A program made the translations under genes and the position numbers. Of a stretch of 64,000 bases of DNA, positions 1 through 9,627 are shown one piece after another. The DNA is taken from assembly GCA_947444305.1 (NCBI GenBank), contig CANEZP010000015.1, forward strand, positions 1 to 64,000, written 5' to 3'. The notes beneath the pieces are model-generated. The model saw only the letters and a list, made by a program, of their open reading frames with translations. It searched no databases and was not told the origin of the DNA. Within the stretch, counting starts at the first letter, position 1, and every line of letters begins with the position of its first letter. The DNA comes from Pseudobdellovibrionaceae bacterium. GTDB taxonomy: Bacteria; Bdellovibrionota; Bdellovibrionia; Bdellovibrionales; UBA1609.

Positions 1-812
1 TCGTGCCCACCATGACTCGCAGCGAACTTTTGTGCGTGATGGTCGGCGGCATGGCTAACACCGCGGGTGGAGTCATGGCCGCTTACGTCGGCTTGTTGCG
101 CGACCGTATGCCCGACATTGCGGGGCACTTACTCGCCGCGAGTATTTTAAGCGCACCGGCGGCTTTGCTCATCGCAAAAATCATCATGCCCGAAACTTCG
201 GTCCCGGATACCTACGGGCGCATTCCGAAAGAGTCGACGATCTCTCCGCACGCGAACGTCATCGACGCCGCGGCTTCCGGAGCTTCCGAAGGTTTGACCT
301 TAGCGCTGAACGTGGCCGCGATGCTGATCGCGTTCATCGCGCTGATCGCATTGCTAAACGGAGCACTCGGGGCGTTCGGTGATCTGATCGGTTTCGGTAA
401 TTGGGGCCATGCGTTCACGCCGGATATTTTGCGCACCGAAGCCGCGCCCCGCCTGACCTTGCAGGCCGCGATCGGTTGGATTTTTGCGCCATTGGCTTGG
501 ATCATCGGCGTGCCGTACCACGAGATCGCGGTTAGCGGTGCTTTGTTGGGAGAGAAAACTATCCTAAACGAATTCGTGGCTTTCGTTCACTTAGCGGAGT
601 TATCAGGTAAGCTTTCTGACCGCACGTTCTTGTTGATGTCGTACGCGCTTTCGGGTTTTGCGAATTTTTCGTCGATCGCGATTCAGATCGGCGGCATCGC
701 CCCGCTCGCGCCCGCGCGCCGCGGTGAACTTGCGCAGCTCGGGATCCGCGCCGTCGTTGGTGGGACTTTGTCGACGCTAATGATCGCGGCCGTTGTGGGG
801 ATTTTTATTTAG
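1..812 (+). CDS. Concentrative nucleoside transporter (NupC/CNT family), 5'-truncated by window edge
   Basis: Inner-membrane permease for cation-coupled nucleoside uptake, by family. The 269 visible residues correspond to the C-terminal part of a protein normally about 400 residues long. The reading frame is open from the window edge, so the first in-frame GTG at position 3 is probably not the real start. Seen: a Gly/Ala-rich stretch (GGMANTAGGVMAAYVG) typical of the CNT core, several hydrophobic segments, and a conserved-looking C-terminal block (GFANFSSIAIQIGG) followed by a last membrane helix. Its stop overlaps the stop of the convergent next gene by 8 bp. Nucleoside scavenging would suit a predatory or saprophytic lifestyle, but that is inference. 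Confidence 0.85.
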   Translation, partial: VPTMTRSELLCVMVGGMANTAGGVMAAYVGLLRDRMPDIAGHLLAASILSAPAALLIAKIIMPETSVPDTYGRIPKESTISPHANVIDAAASGASEGLTLALNVAAMLIAFIALIALLNGALGAFGDLIGFGNWGHAFTPDILRTEAAPRLTLQAAIGWIFAPLAWIIGVPYHEIAVSGALLGEKTILNEFVAFVHLAELSGKLSDRTFLLMSYALSGFANFSSIAIQIGGIAPLAPARRGELAQLGIRAVVGGTLSTLMIAAVVGIFI

Positions 813-1341
813 TCTTAAGTTCTAAAGAGTCTTTGCATTTGATCTCTTTAAGTTTTGCTTGATCCGCGAGAAGCGAAGTCTTCACCTGGCGAACGGTATC
901 CATTCTGATAAAAGGACTCGCGTCGTCCACGATAATAGCGTAGTCCCCGACGATGTCTAACACGTGTATATATTGAAACACGGTTTTCCCGAGCAAATTT
1001 TTCGTGAGCAGCAGATCATTGTAGCCGTTGATCAACTCGCCACGCTGGATGGTTTGCGGTTTGACCTTACGGACGGTCTGCATATCGTAATTTTGGTCCT
1101 TCCGGTCGGCGATGTGGACCAACCCGGCTTCGTTCGCGAGAATCATGACCGGCGAAAGTTTCGAGCCGAATAAACCACGCTTCCAGACGTAATAGGTATG
1201 TTCGGGCTGTCTGGTTTGCCGGCTTCCTTTGTCGGAACCGGGCACCTCGGCGAACGACTGCGCCGACAGCCAAGCGGCTAGAATTAAGGTCGACACGGCG
1301 ACGAAGCGTTTTAGGCTAAAAAGCCCTGCTTGTTGTTCCAA
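805..1341 (-). CDS. Exported protein of unknown function
   Basis: 178 residues, family not recognised. The frame has no usable ATG near the N-terminus. A TTG at 1341 preceded by GGGAG about 8 nt upstream is the best start. Residues 8-31 form a hydrophobic signal peptide (LKRFVAVSTLILAAWLSAQ, cleavage probably after SFA). The mature part is small and mixed, with no cysteine pair or catalytic motif that I recognise. Its 3' end overlaps the convergent nucleoside transporter by 8 bp. Probably periplasmic. Confidence 0.6.
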   Translation of the reverse strand: MEQQAGLFSLKRFVAVSTLILAAWLSAQSFAEVPGSDKGSRQTRQPEHTYYVWKRGLFGSKLSPVMILANEAGLVHIADRKDQNYDMQTVRKVKPQTIQRGELINGYNDLLLTKNLLGKTVFQYIHVLDIVGDYAIIVDDASPFIRMDTVRQVKTSLLADQAKLKEIKCKDSLELKTK

Positions 1342-1471
1342 GAAACATCTCCCGAAAAAAATCCGATCTACCTATTCAACCGGCGGACCAGGCCGGATGC
1401 TCTATAGCCGGATAGCGGGCGACGAACCGTCGATTTTATAAACAGGTTGGCCGTTCTTCGGCCTATGCGCT

Positions 1472-2335
1472 CTACGGACCGGGGGCAAGTTCCGCGGGAA
1501 GAAGATCTTGAATTGTCTCACGCTTGGGCCAAACGTCTTCGATATCTTTAAGGTGATAATCAAACATGGCGACCGGTGCGCTATGCACCTTTGCATTTTG
1601 TTTATGAATAAGCCAACCCTTCATCGTACGGACGGGATGATCAATTTCGGGTATGTTCACGTCCGTATAAAACTTCAGGTAAAGCATTCGCCGGTCCGGC
1701 AGTACGACGACCATCGAGTACGGATCGCCATTGAACTGTTTGAGCTTATTCGCTCCGTAGTTGTAGCTCCAGCTCGTGAGTCGACCTTCGGAAATTTCAA
1801 GCGAGATCGTTAACATATCGCTACTACGATCCACCTGGATGCGTTTGAATTCTCCCGACGATGTGCGAAAGTAGCCGCGATATCCGGTAAGGACATCGCC
1901 GTCGAAGTTCGCCCCGCGCGCAACCGGATCCGGTAACTCAGGCGAAGCAAACTCAGTCAGTTTAGACCGCAAATCTGCAACCGACTTGGGCAATGGCTGA
2001 TCAAGTTTGCGTAATTTAAATGGATCAAGATGGTAGGGATTCGGTTCGCTTTGCGCTTGCTGCGGAGGAGGCGCGTTCGTTTGCGTTGGTCGTGATGGCC
2101 CGGGCGATGCCGACTTTGCTTCGGCCGCAATCATTTCGGTTTGAGGGGTGACGCCGGCATGCTCTTCGCTTTGTGCATCGCTGTCCGTCACGGGCCCCGG
2201 GGACGATTGTAAGTGGCCGGCGGCTTGTTGGGGGGCGGCTTGTCGGCCGGAAGAGTTTTGCTGTGCCGGCCGGCGGTTCCACAACCAAATTGCAAGGACC
2301 ACGCTCGCGACGACGATGAGCCAAATCTTTTTCAT
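1472..2335 (-). CDS. Membrane-anchored or exported protein of unknown function with Pro/Gln-rich linker
   Basis: 287 residues. An N-terminal hydrophobic helix (residues 3-18, IWLIVVASVVLAIWLW) is followed by RR, so it looks like a single-pass anchor more than a cleaved signal. Residues about 22-95 are low complexity (Gln, Ala, Ser, Pro), as expected of a spacer crossing the periplasm. The C-terminal 190 residues look like a folded domain rich in beta-strand patterns, which I do not recognise. It lies 10 bp downstream of the transposase-like gene on the same strand, but is probably unrelated to it. The Shine-Dalgarno is weak. Confidence 0.6.
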   Translation of the reverse strand: MKKIWLIVVASVVLAIWLWNRRPAQQNSSGRQAAPQQAAGHLQSSPGPVTDSDAQSEEHAGVTPQTEMIAAEAKSASPGPSRPTQTNAPPPQQAQSEPNPYHLDPFKLRKLDQPLPKSVADLRSKLTEFASPELPDPVARGANFDGDVLTGYRGYFRTSSGEFKRIQVDRSSDMLTISLEISEGRLTSWSYNYGANKLKQFNGDPYSMVVVLPDRRMLYLKFYTDVNIPEIDHPVRTMKGWLIHKQNAKVHSAPVAMFDYHLKDIEDVWPKRETIQDLLPAELAPGP

Positions 2336-2345
2336 CTTGATGATC

Positions 2346-2879
2346 CTAGCTCACATCGAAGATCAAACGCAGATCTTTAAGCGTCTTTATATCTTTGCGC
2401 GAGATAAATCCTTTAGCTTCCCACTGATTCAGTTCGATGTATTCCTTCACCGTCCGAAAAGCCTTACGCCACCCGTGAATAATACGCGTGTGCGGCCGAA
2501 ACTTCCACAGGCTTACGCCCTTCATCAACGCCTTCAAAGCTAGTCCGATACGGCCGGTCAACTCACGGATGAACGCCGGCCACCGCCCAACCTTCGGGAT
2601 TTTTATAGCGAGGTGGAGATGATTACCGACGTTCGCGAGCTTATAAATCTTCACGCCATGCTTACGCGCCACCGCGTAGATCAATTTATTCACGAGCGAA
2701 TACGTCTTGGGTAAACGAAGCACGCTCTTCGTAGCCCGCAGCGTGAGGTGTATGGGCAACTTAGACTCTAAGGGACGCGCGCACTTCGGATTTCCTCTTT
2801 TAAGAAGGGCACCGCCGAAGCAATCACCGGGCTTTTGGAAGCCTTCTCCACTAAACTCTTGTTGCGCTTTTCTCGCCAT
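2346..2879 (-). CDS. IS200-like/REP-associated tyrosine transposase (RAYT) family protein
   Basis: 177 residues from the ATG at 2879. The frame stays open further upstream to 2984, but that extension (rich in His, Thr and Lys) looks non-coding. Seen: a first beta-strand block (LPIHLTLRA), the HUH metal-binding motif HLH in GNHLHLAIKI, and a downstream helix with a candidate catalytic tyrosine (EYIELN). These match the Y1 transposase fold of single-copy RAYT proteins, which nick single-stranded hairpin (REP) DNA. No terminal repeats of an insertion sequence are visible, so it looks domesticated or REP-linked. A perfect hairpin lies 143 bp upstream. Confidence 0.75.
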   Translation of the reverse strand: MARKAQQEFSGEGFQKPGDCFGGALLKRGNPKCARPLESKLPIHLTLRATKSVLRLPKTYSLVNKLIYAVARKHGVKIYKLANVGNHLHLAIKIPKVGRWPAFIRELTGRIGLALKALMKGVSLWKFRPHTRIIHGWRKAFRTVKEYIELNQWEAKGFISRKDIKTLKDLRLIFDVS

Positions 2880-3317
2880 AGGAGCTTCTAACAAACCATC
2901 GCTTCCTAGTATACACTTTTGATTTGTTTTTCTTGATGCATGCGTTTCCTCTTGGTGCATATGGCGCGTCGTTGATGGCCTCATCTTCTTCGCGCAATGT
3001 CTGAGCGTCCTGACAGTGGCCTTCCTACGCCGTCCGCGGCGTAGGAAACTAAAAAATTAAATCGAATTTATTTTTTTAGGTCGGACCGGCTGGATGCCGG
3101 TTCGAAGAGCGCTCGCATGGACGGATAATTTGTGCGCCGTTCGGATCAGCTGAGTTGAAGAGGGGCGCTGTGTTCGAAGACGGGCCTCGCGATCGAAGAT
3201 CGGCCTCGTGCTCCAACATACGTGGTCTAGTATGAGGCGGTTCACGTGGTTGGTTCTTTCATACATAAGTCATTTTGATGAGCTTGACTCTCTCTTGTGA
3301 CGCTTCATCTTGAAGAT
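2880..3317. other. Intergenic region between RAYT and lon
   Basis: About 440 bp without a convincing gene. It holds the divergent promoter regions of the transposase-like gene and lon, and a perfect 11-bp hairpin (listed separately). The open frames crossing it (for example 3057-3266 on the minus strand) have odd composition and no ribosome-binding site. No promoter could be assigned with confidence. Confidence 0.6.
3022..3047. repeat. Perfect inverted repeat, candidate REP element or terminator
   Basis: Arms TTCCTACGCCG (3022-3032) and CGGCGTAGGAA (3037-3047) are exact reverse complements around a 4-nt loop TCCG. An A/T-rich run follows on the plus strand. It sits between the RAYT gene and lon and follows no plus-strand gene, so a REP-like role as the transposase's substrate is at least as likely as a terminator. 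I did not see a second copy in this window. Confidence 0.6.
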
Positions 3318-5741
3318 ATGAAAAAGCAAAATGGTATTCCAATAGGTCCCTTTCCAGTCATCCCGATGCGCAATATGGTGCTCTTCCCCGGACAGTCTTT
3401 GCCCGTGGTGGTGGGCCGGCCGAAAAGCCGACGCGCGCTTGAAGAAGTGCTTGAGAATGAATCAGATTGGATTCTTCTCGTCGCGCAAAAACACGATCTA
3501 GGTGAAAACGAGCCCGGTACCGAAGACTTATATAAGGTCGGGGTCCTCGCGCGTATCGACCGGCACGAAGGGAACGCCGAGCGCGGCTACCAACTCGTGT
3601 TGACCGGGTTAAGCCGCTACAAAATTGACGCCTACGAAGAAATCGGCGGGTACCTGCAAGGCCACGGCGAAAGCATCGACGACGTCATGGACGTTGACGG
3701 TGAAACGCTCAAAGCTTTGAAGAACAACATGAAGGGTTTAGCCGGCGAGATTTTCGATCTGCTGCCCGGCAACTTGGACCGAATCGCGTCGCTCATCAAA
3801 GCGATCGACGATCCGGTTTTGTTGACCCACGTCGTAGCGCAAAATTTAGATTTGAAACTCGCACGCAAGCAAGAAGTGCTCGAGATGATCTCTTTGCGTG
3901 GGCGCTTGCTCGCCTTGCTTGAACAAATGGTGCAGTTCCGTGAAGAGCTGAAACTTCAGCGCGAAGTGAATCAGAAGCTTTCGAACCGCCTGGGTAAACA
4001 GCATCGCGATGCTATGCTGCGCGAACAGATTCGAACTCTACAAGAAGAGCTCGGCGATAAAAAAGGCGGCGGCAGTGGCGAGAAAGATTTCGCGACGAAG
4101 ATCAAAGACGCCGAGATGCCCGAGGACGTCGAGAAGATCGCGCTCGAGCAATTGAGCCGCATGGAAGCTTTAGGGCAACAGAATCCCGAAGCGCACGTGA
4201 TTCGCAATTACCTTGATTTGCTGGTGTCGTTGCCGTGGAACAAATCGGCCGACGCGCCCATCGATCTGCAGAAGGCCCGCGAGGTGCTTGAGGCGGATCA
4301 CTACGGGCTTGAACCCATCAAGAAGAGAATTTTGCAGCACCTGGCCGTTTTGAAATTGAAAGAGAAAAAAGGCAGCATCCTACTTTTTGTAGGCCCTCCT
4401 GGCGTGGGTAAAACCTCATTAGGAAAAAGCATCGCCAAAGCCATGGGACGCCAGTTTGTGCGCGTGTCGTTGGGCGGGGTGCGGGACGACGCCGAGATTC
4501 GTGGACACCGCCGTACGTATGTTGGAGCCCTCCCCGGCCGCATCGTCGACGGAATTAAACGGGCCGGCGAAAATAATCCCGTCTTCATGCTCGATGAGAT
4601 CGACAAGATGACCCGCGGCTGGGGCGGTGATCCCGCGGCGAGCATGCTCGAGGTTCTCGATCCTGAGCAAAACGCTAAATTTTTGGATCACTACTTGGAT
4701 GTTCACTTCGATTTGTCGAACGTGTTTTTTATCGCAACGGCGAACTCGACGGAAACGATTCCGGCGCCTTTGCTCGACCGTATGGAAGTGATTCACTTGA
4801 GCGGCTACACCACCGCCGAGAAGTTGCACATTTCGCGCACGCACTTGGTGCCGAAGCAATTGCTCGAGCACGGTATGAAGATCGAGCAACTCGAAATCAC
4901 GGAAGCCGCGCAGCTTCGCATGATCAGCGCGTACACCCGTGAGGCCGGCGTGCGCGAATTGCAAAGGTTGATCGGTACGGCCGTTCGGGCGAGCGGCGAA
5001 AAAGTCTTAGCGAACACCGGGATACCGGATGCTAAGCCGGTCATCGTCGACTTGCATGACCTAGATGATATCCTCGGCGCCGAGAAATTCGTTTTCGACA
5101 CCGTGGGTGAGCAAAATCCTCCGGGCGTCGTCACCGGTCTCGCGTGGACCCCGATGGGCGGGGATATTTTGTACATCGAATCGAGTCACATGCCCGGCAC
5201 GGGCAAACTCATCATCACCGGCCAACTCGGCGAAGTGATGAAGGAGAGCGCGCAGATCGCGATGTCTTTGGTGCGCTCACGCCTAAGTCATTCGTCACTT
5301 CCGAACGTAAGTGGTCCGTTTTCTTACGATCGCGAAGATGTGCACCTTCACGTTCCCGCGGGCGCAATCCCGAAAGACGGCCCTTCTGCGGGTGTCGCGA
5401 TGGTTTCGGCCATTGCTTCTCTGATGACGGGTCGCCCGGTGAGTTCGCGGATGGCCATGACCGGTGAGATCACGTTACGTGGTGCCGTGACTCCGGTCGG
5501 CGGCATCAAAGAGAAAGTGATCGCCGCGCACCGTGCGGGCATCGAGACGGTCTTGTTGCCTAAGCGCAATGAGCGAGATCTTAAAGAGGTGCCCGACGAG
5601 GTGAAGAACGCGCTTAAATTCATCTTCGTCGAAACGGTTGAAGAAGCGCTTCACCACGTCGTGGGATTAGAGTCGCAACACTGGTCGGGTCCGCAACTGC
5701 CCGTTCCCCCGGCAAATCCTACGGGAGCCGTTGGGCACTAG
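3318..5741 (+). CDS. lon: ATP-dependent Lon protease
   Basis: Cytoplasmic AAA+ serine protease that degrades misfolded and regulatory proteins. 807 residues from the ATG at 3318, the usual length for LonA; an in-frame GTG at 3297 would add seven residues. Order: N-terminal substrate-binding LON domain (about 10-205, opening with [15 protein letters not shown]), coiled coil, AAA+ module with Walker A GPPGVGKT (about 359-366) and Walker B FMLDEIDK, then the protease domain. The Ser-Lys dyad is present: Ser about 690 in PKDGPSAG and Lys about 731 in GGIKEKV. It appears monocistronic: plus-strand genes flank it at distance, and a long hairpin follows immediately downstream. Confidence 0.97.
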   Translation: MKKQNGIPIGPFPVIPMRNMVLFPGQSLPVVVGRPKSRRALEEVLENESDWILLVAQKHDLGENEPGTEDLYKVGVLARIDRHEGNAERGYQLVLTGLSRYKIDAYEEIGGYLQGHGESIDDVMDVDGETLKALKNNMKGLAGEIFDLLPGNLDRIASLIKAIDDPVLLTHVVAQNLDLKLARKQEVLEMISLRGRLLALLEQMVQFREELKLQREVNQKLSNRLGKQHRDAMLREQIRTLQEELGDKKGGGSGEKDFATKIKDAEMPEDVEKIALEQLSRMEALGQQNPEAHVIRNYLDLLVSLPWNKSADAPIDLQKAREVLEADHYGLEPIKKRILQHLAVLKLKEKKGSILLFVGPPGVGKTSLGKSIAKAMGRQFVRVSLGGVRDDAEIRGHRRTYVGALPGRIVDGIKRAGENNPVFMLDEIDKMTRGWGGDPAASMLEVLDPEQNAKFLDHYLDVHFDLSNVFFIATANSTETIPAPLLDRMEVIHLSGYTTAEKLHISRTHLVPKQLLEHGMKIEQLEITEAAQLRMISAYTREAGVRELQRLIGTAVRASGEKVLANTGIPDAKPVIVDLHDLDDILGAEKFVFDTVGEQNPPGVVTGLAWTPMGGDILYIESSHMPGTGKLIITGQLGEVMKESAQIAMSLVRSRLSHSSLPNVSGPFSYDREDVHLHVPAGAIPKDGPSAGVAMVSAIASLMTGRPVSSRMAMTGEITLRGAVTPVGGIKEKVIAAHRAGIETVLLPKRNERDLKEVPDEVKNALKFIFVETVEEALHHVVGLESQHWSGPQLPVPPANPTGAVGH

Positions 5742-5757
5742 TGGTATATACCTTGCT

Positions 5758-5804
5758 CCACCGAAGCGAATAAAAGTTAAGAAAACTTCTGTTCGCTTTG
5801 GTGG
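5758..5804 (+). promoter_or_regulatory. Long intergenic hairpin overlapping the Shine-Dalgarno of the next gene
   Basis: Arms CCACCGAAGCGAA (5758-5770) and TTCGCTTTGGTGG (5792-5804) pair over 13 bp with one G-U wobble. The 21-nt loop holds a second small stem (AAGTT/AACTT). No U-run follows, so it is not a classical terminator of lon. The 3' arm contains most of the G-rich stretch (GGTGGGG, 5800-5806) that would serve as ribosome-binding site for the GTG start at 5813. Translation control is therefore possible; the role is inferred. Confidence 0.5.
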
Positions 5805-5812
5805 GGTTGTTC

Positions 5813-7663
5813 GTGAAATTTTTGCTGCTGGCTTTTTGCCTTTTTTTAATCTGCTTTAATCTCCACGCCGGCGAAAAAAGACTGACCGGCTTTCACCGTC
5901 GCGGTGAAACGGTCGAATGGCTCGACAACACCAGCGAATTCTTTGGCGGTAAGAGCGGCCTAAGCCGTCACGGCACGCTAACGGTCAGCCGCGTAACTCC
6001 CCTAGACAGCGTTCACCCCTATGATTTCGAAGCCGGCCGCCACGTTAACCGTGCCGGCATCCTCGATGATTTGTTCTACGAATCTTTATTACTCGCCGAT
6101 CCAATTGCCTCGAACGAAAAAATGTATCCGCTACTGGCCCGGGCACTGCGGGTGGATGATGAACTCAGTTACGTCATTTTTGAAATTGATCCCCGCGCAC
6201 GTTTTCAGGACGGCACCGAAGTAAAAGCATCGGATGTTCTTTTCTCGCTCGAAGTTTTAAAAAATTCTTCACCGGCTTTAAAGGACAAGCTTGAAGCCGT
6301 CATTCAATCCACCCACGCGACGGACCTCGAAGTGCGGATCGATCTAAAAACCCGCGGTCAAAGTTCGCGCGATGCGATCATGCTCCTGGCTTCGGTAAAA
6401 ATCGTGAAGGACAACAGCACCGGCGCGAAAGAAATGAGCGGCATTCGCACCCGGTTTACGCCCACCGGTTCTTACCGCCTAACGCAATTAGGCCGCACGC
6501 GGATGGCGTTAATTATCGACCCCGCGTACTGGGCTAAAGATCTCTCGGTGCGCCGGGGATTTTTTAATTTCCGCGTGATCGAAGTCATCTCGTTCGGCGA
6601 CGAAACTTCGGCGCGAATGGCGTTAGCGACCGAGCACGCAAACTTTTACGCGGAAAAGAGCACGGCCGGCGCGCAGGGCTTCGCGCAAACCTTACGGCGG
6701 GAAAACGAAAATATCCGTTTAGTTGAAGAGCGCGTCTCGCCCGCGGGAGAATCGATTCCTACGCTGAGCTTTAACACCCAAAGCCCCGTCGTCGGCGACC
6801 CGCGCGTACGCCAAGCTATCTTACTAGCTTACGACTTTCATAGCATTAATGTAGCCTACTTCGCTGGCGCTTTGAGAAGGCCGCTGGGCATTCTCGATGA
6901 CAGCCCGGTCGGGCCCGAAGGCTTACCGGCTAAAGAAGTGCAAAGCCTGATCGATACTTGCGGCATCCCCGCGCCCGGTCTTTTCGAATCGCACGGACAC
7001 GCGCAACATAAATCGGTAGCCGACAAACGGCTCCGACTTTTCACGGCGACCCGCTTACTTCAGGAGAGCGGCTTCAAACTCGAAAACGGCGTTTTGCATC
7101 GATCGCTGGGCGAAAACCGGTACGCGCCGGTTCAACTAAAATTGTTGGTCCGAAACGGCGAGCAACGTGGCGCGCACATTTTGCGTTCCGACCTTCTGCG
7201 CTTAGGTATTGAAACTACCGTCACGGCGGCGGACGGCCCGGCTTTCCGAATGCTGGCGGGCCAGGGCGCGTACGACTTGATTACTTCGCAAGAAAGTTTT
7301 GCCGACAAAGAAGGCTGGCCGAACGGCAATAAACTCGAGAGCGAAGGCTTAAAGCAAATCCCGTGCGTGAGGCAGATGCTTTCGACTATGGATAAAGAAG
7401 ATCCGGCGGGAGATACGTACCTCGACAATGCCGAAGCCATCGCTCGTATTCACGCGGCTCTTCACTTGAGCATCTACACCGGCTCGCCGTCGCGACGAAG
7501 TTTTTATCTAGATCAACGCTTGCACGTACCGGCTGGACTGAGCGCGCAGAACATTCATATGTACGGCTATTGGCGAGAACAGGAAGCGGCGGCCGTGGAC
7601 TGGTCCCCCGCCTTCCCGTTTGATCACCATACGTTTGATTTCGGTGACATGATCGGCAAGTAG
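5813..7663 (+). CDS. Extracellular solute-binding protein family 5 (oligopeptide/YejA-like), orphan
   Basis: 616 residues with the GTG start at 5813; GTG 5801 and TTG 5798 are in-frame alternatives. N-terminal signal peptide (KFLLLAFCLFLICF, cleavage near HAG). The mature part shows the family-5 pattern: an early block on the initial strand (GTLTVSRVTPLDSVHPYDFE), then FYESLLLADP, the RFQDGTEVKASDVLFSLE motif typical of peptide-binding proteins, and late repeats of domain I. Length fits the larger YejA-type members. These periplasmic proteins deliver peptides or similar solutes to an ABC importer, but no permease or ATPase gene lies beside it. Its start region is covered by a hairpin. Confidence 0.85.
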   Translation: MKFLLLAFCLFLICFNLHAGEKRLTGFHRRGETVEWLDNTSEFFGGKSGLSRHGTLTVSRVTPLDSVHPYDFEAGRHVNRAGILDDLFYESLLLADPIASNEKMYPLLARALRVDDELSYVIFEIDPRARFQDGTEVKASDVLFSLEVLKNSSPALKDKLEAVIQSTHATDLEVRIDLKTRGQSSRDAIMLLASVKIVKDNSTGAKEMSGIRTRFTPTGSYRLTQLGRTRMALIIDPAYWAKDLSVRRGFFNFRVIEVISFGDETSARMALATEHANFYAEKSTAGAQGFAQTLRRENENIRLVEERVSPAGESIPTLSFNTQSPVVGDPRVRQAILLAYDFHSINVAYFAGALRRPLGILDDSPVGPEGLPAKEVQSLIDTCGIPAPGLFESHGHAQHKSVADKRLRLFTATRLLQESGFKLENGVLHRSLGENRYAPVQLKLLVRNGEQRGAHILRSDLLRLGIETTVTAADGPAFRMLAGQGAYDLITSQESFADKEGWPNGNKLESEGLKQIPCVRQMLSTMDKEDPAGDTYLDNAEAIARIHAALHLSIYTGSPSRRSFYLDQRLHVPAGLSAQNIHMYGYWREQEAAAVDWSPAFPFDHHTFDFGDMIGK

Positions 7664-7668
7664 CTTAG

Positions 7669-8418
7669 CTAGTGCTTCTTACCTTGGGCCGCGACCGCGG
7701 CCTGAGCCTGCGCGATCGCGTCGGCATCACCTAAGTATTCTTTTTTGATCACCTTCAAATTGTTATCGAGTTCATAAAGCAGCGGAATCCCGGTGGGGAT
7801 ATTCAGCTCCATGATTTCTTCTTTTGAAATGTTCTCGAGATGCTGGACCAACGCGCGCAGCGAATTGCCGTGGGCGGCGATCAAAACTTTATCGCCCTTC
7901 AAAACTTGCGGCGCGATGGTTTGCTTCCAGTACGGTAGCATCCGGTCGAGCGTCGTTTTAAGGGTTTCTCCGCGGGGCAACTCTTTTTCACCGACGGATT
8001 TGAAGCGAGGTTCGGAGAGCTGCGCTTTGAACTGCGTATCGTCAAAGAGCGGCGGGGGCGTATCGTAGCTGCGGCGCCAAATCTTTACCTGGTCTTCACC
8101 GTATTTTTCCGCGGTTTCGGTTTTGTTGAGACCTTGCAAAGCGCCGTAATGCCGCTCGTTCAAACGCCAGGTTTTGTGAACCGGCAACCAGAGATTATCC
8201 ATTTCGTTTTGCACGATCCACAACGTGCGGATCGCGCGCTTAAGGATCGATGTGTGCGCGAGGTCGAAGGTGAAACCTTGCTCGCGCAGAAGGCGGCCGG
8301 CGTGGTGGGCCTCTTTCACACCTTTGTCGCTAAGGTCGACGTCGACCCAGCCGGTGAAGCGGTTTTCGTTATTCCATTGGCTTTCGCCGTGGCGAATGAG
8401 GACGAGACGATGATTCAT
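7669..8418 (-). CDS. gpmA: 2,3-bisphosphoglycerate-dependent phosphoglycerate mutase
   Basis: Interconverts 3- and 2-phosphoglycerate in glycolysis; cytoplasmic. 249 residues, the normal size. The catalytic histidine motif [10 protein letters not shown] is at residues 7-16, followed by the substrate-binding block [24 protein letters not shown], the proton-donor Glu region and the second histidine ([11 protein letters not shown]) are all present. The ATG at 8418 has AAGGA upstream. It is the last gene of a minus-strand group (YceI-like, lipoprotein, pterin-synthase-like) with 10 bp to its upstream neighbour. Its stop is 5 bp from the convergent solute-binding gene. Confidence 0.96.
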   Translation of the reverse strand: MNHRLVLIRHGESQWNNENRFTGWVDVDLSDKGVKEAHHAGRLLREQGFTFDLAHTSILKRAIRTLWIVQNEMDNLWLPVHKTWRLNERHYGALQGLNKTETAEKYGEDQVKIWRRSYDTPPPLFDDTQFKAQLSEPRFKSVGEKELPRGETLKTTLDRMLPYWKQTIAPQVLKGDKVLIAAHGNSLRALVQHLENISKEEIMELNIPTGIPLLYELDNNLKVIKKEYLGDADAIAQAQAAVAAQGKKH

Positions 8419-8428
8419 GTGAAATCCT

Positions 8429-9055
8429 TTATTGCTTAGAGTCTTTCATACCGAGCCGGATAGAATCGGCCCCGAGTATGCGGTTACTAACCAGATTAAA
8501 TAGAAGTTGAAACTCAGGTTTTGATTTTGCGACCAAGCCCCCGCCTACCCTAGGGGGTTTCATGGCGAAGTCGGTGAATTTTACCGTGGCTTCACCGCGA
8601 ACTTCGGCCAGGGCGTCGCGGTCGTTATATTCAACGTTGAGGGTGACCGGATAGGCTTCGTTGCCGATGTAAAGCCGGCCTTCGAGTTGAAAATCTTTTT
8701 TTGCGAAAAGTTGCCGCCACTGTTCGCGGCTAAAGGCGCCGGATCTAAACGTCAAATCGGCGCGGTCCTGCGCATGAAGAAGTTTAAGAACATCTTTATC
8801 GCGATCCGGGTCGCCGCTATTAAAGCTGCGCACCGGAACGTTCACTTCGATGCGGTACAGACCGCCGATCTCGGGCAGGACTTGCGCCGAGACCTCACAA
8901 TTGCGGCCGACCACCGTATCGCTCTTGATTAAAAACATGGTCTTCTGAACTTTGTACGCCACGCAGTGGCTACCCGCTTCGATCAAGCGGGGCTCGGTGG
9001 CGGCAAAAGCGGAAACTAAAAATAAAGCCGGGACAAGCGCGAGGCTACTGAGCAC
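8429..9055 (-). CDS. YceI-like periplasmic lipocalin-fold protein
   Basis: 208 residues with a signal peptide ([17 protein letters not shown]). The mature part has the YceI layout: an early strand block, a central motif like [20 protein letters not shown] (the DRD..L...D segment before the conserved FRS strand), and late strands ending in [12 protein letters not shown]. YceI proteins bind polyisoprenoids or other amphiphiles in a beta-barrel, but the ligand here is unknown. Its start lies 11 bp inside the 3' end of the upstream lipoprotein gene, which suggests coupled translation in the gpmA group. Confidence 0.75.
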   Translation of the reverse strand: MLSSLALVPALFLVSAFAATEPRLIEAGSHCVAYKVQKTMFLIKSDTVVGRNCEVSAQVLPEIGGLYRIEVNVPVRSFNSGDPDRDKDVLKLLHAQDRADLTFRSGAFSREQWRQLFAKKDFQLEGRLYIGNEAYPVTLNVEYNDRDALAEVRGEATVKFTDFAMKPPRVGGGLVAKSKPEFQLLFNLVSNRILGADSIRLGMKDSKQ

Positions 9056-9608
9056 CGGCCTGACCTTCTTTCTTCGCTTTCAAATTCGCGTCGCAGATCT
9101 CTAGCTTTTCTTCGTACTCGTCTTGGCGCTTCATCAAAACTTGTTTGTATTTTTTGAAACGGGTGATGCGGTCCTTTAAGAATTCTTCGCTGACGCCGAC
9201 GATCTTTTCTTTTTCATCGATGCCGATGTTGAATTCATCTTCTTTGTCGGTCACGCGATCTATCGGTTCGGTCCAGGTGAGTTTGCCGTCGCCTCCGAGT
9301 TTCTTGCTCACGCTTTCTTCGCGGCATCCTTTGAGTGCGCCGTACAAACCTTTCGATCCATATTTGCGGTGCCCGTAAACGCGGTCTTCCATTTCGTAGA
9401 CTTCGTACTGAAGGCGGCGCAGCTCCTCGTTCATCATGACTTTTTTCTGCACGACCAGGTTACCGTCTTTGACGCCTAGAGATTCATCGCCGGATACCGC
9501 TTGGGATTTATCCATTTCGGTTTTGATTTTTTCGGCTTTGTTCGGGTTACTTTTGCAACCGACCATGACCACCATGAGGCCGGCCAGGATCATCATTAAA
9601 GTCGACAT
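9045..9608 (-). CDS. Lipoprotein of unknown function, Lys/Glu-rich
   Basis: 187 residues from the ATG at 9608, chosen because AAGGAG stands about 7 nt upstream; the frame is open upstream to 9665 but lacks a site there. Residues 1-17 form a lipoprotein signal with lipobox VMVGC. The mature protein is highly charged and helical, with coiled-coil-like stretches (near EELRRLQYEVYEMEDRVYG and a C-terminal Lys/Glu segment). No enzyme motif recognised. Encoded between the pterin-synthase-like gene and the YceI gene, and overlapping the latter by 11 bp. Confidence 0.7.
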   Translation of the reverse strand: MSTLMMILAGLMVVMVGCKSNPNKAEKIKTEMDKSQAVSGDESLGVKDGNLVVQKKVMMNEELRRLQYEVYEMEDRVYGHRKYGSKGLYGALKGCREESVSKKLGGDGKLTWTEPIDRVTDKEDEFNIGIDEKEKIVGVSEEFLKDRITRFKKYKQVLMKRQDEYEEKLEICDANLKAKKEGQAGAQ

Positions 9609-9627
9609 TCGTTCTCTCCTTGGAAAG

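Noticed and set aside
3057-3266. 69-codon minus-strand frame between RAYT and lon
   Set aside because: Arg/Ser/Thr-rich composition without a start signal; lies in the likely promoter region of lon.
4419-4964. Long minus-strand open frame opposite lon
   Set aside because: It lies wholly inside lon in the antisense frame, has no ribosome-binding site and has His/Arg/Val-heavy shadow composition.
5758-5804. Rho-independent terminator of lon
   Set aside because: The stem is long but no U-run follows; its position over the next gene's start favours a translational role.
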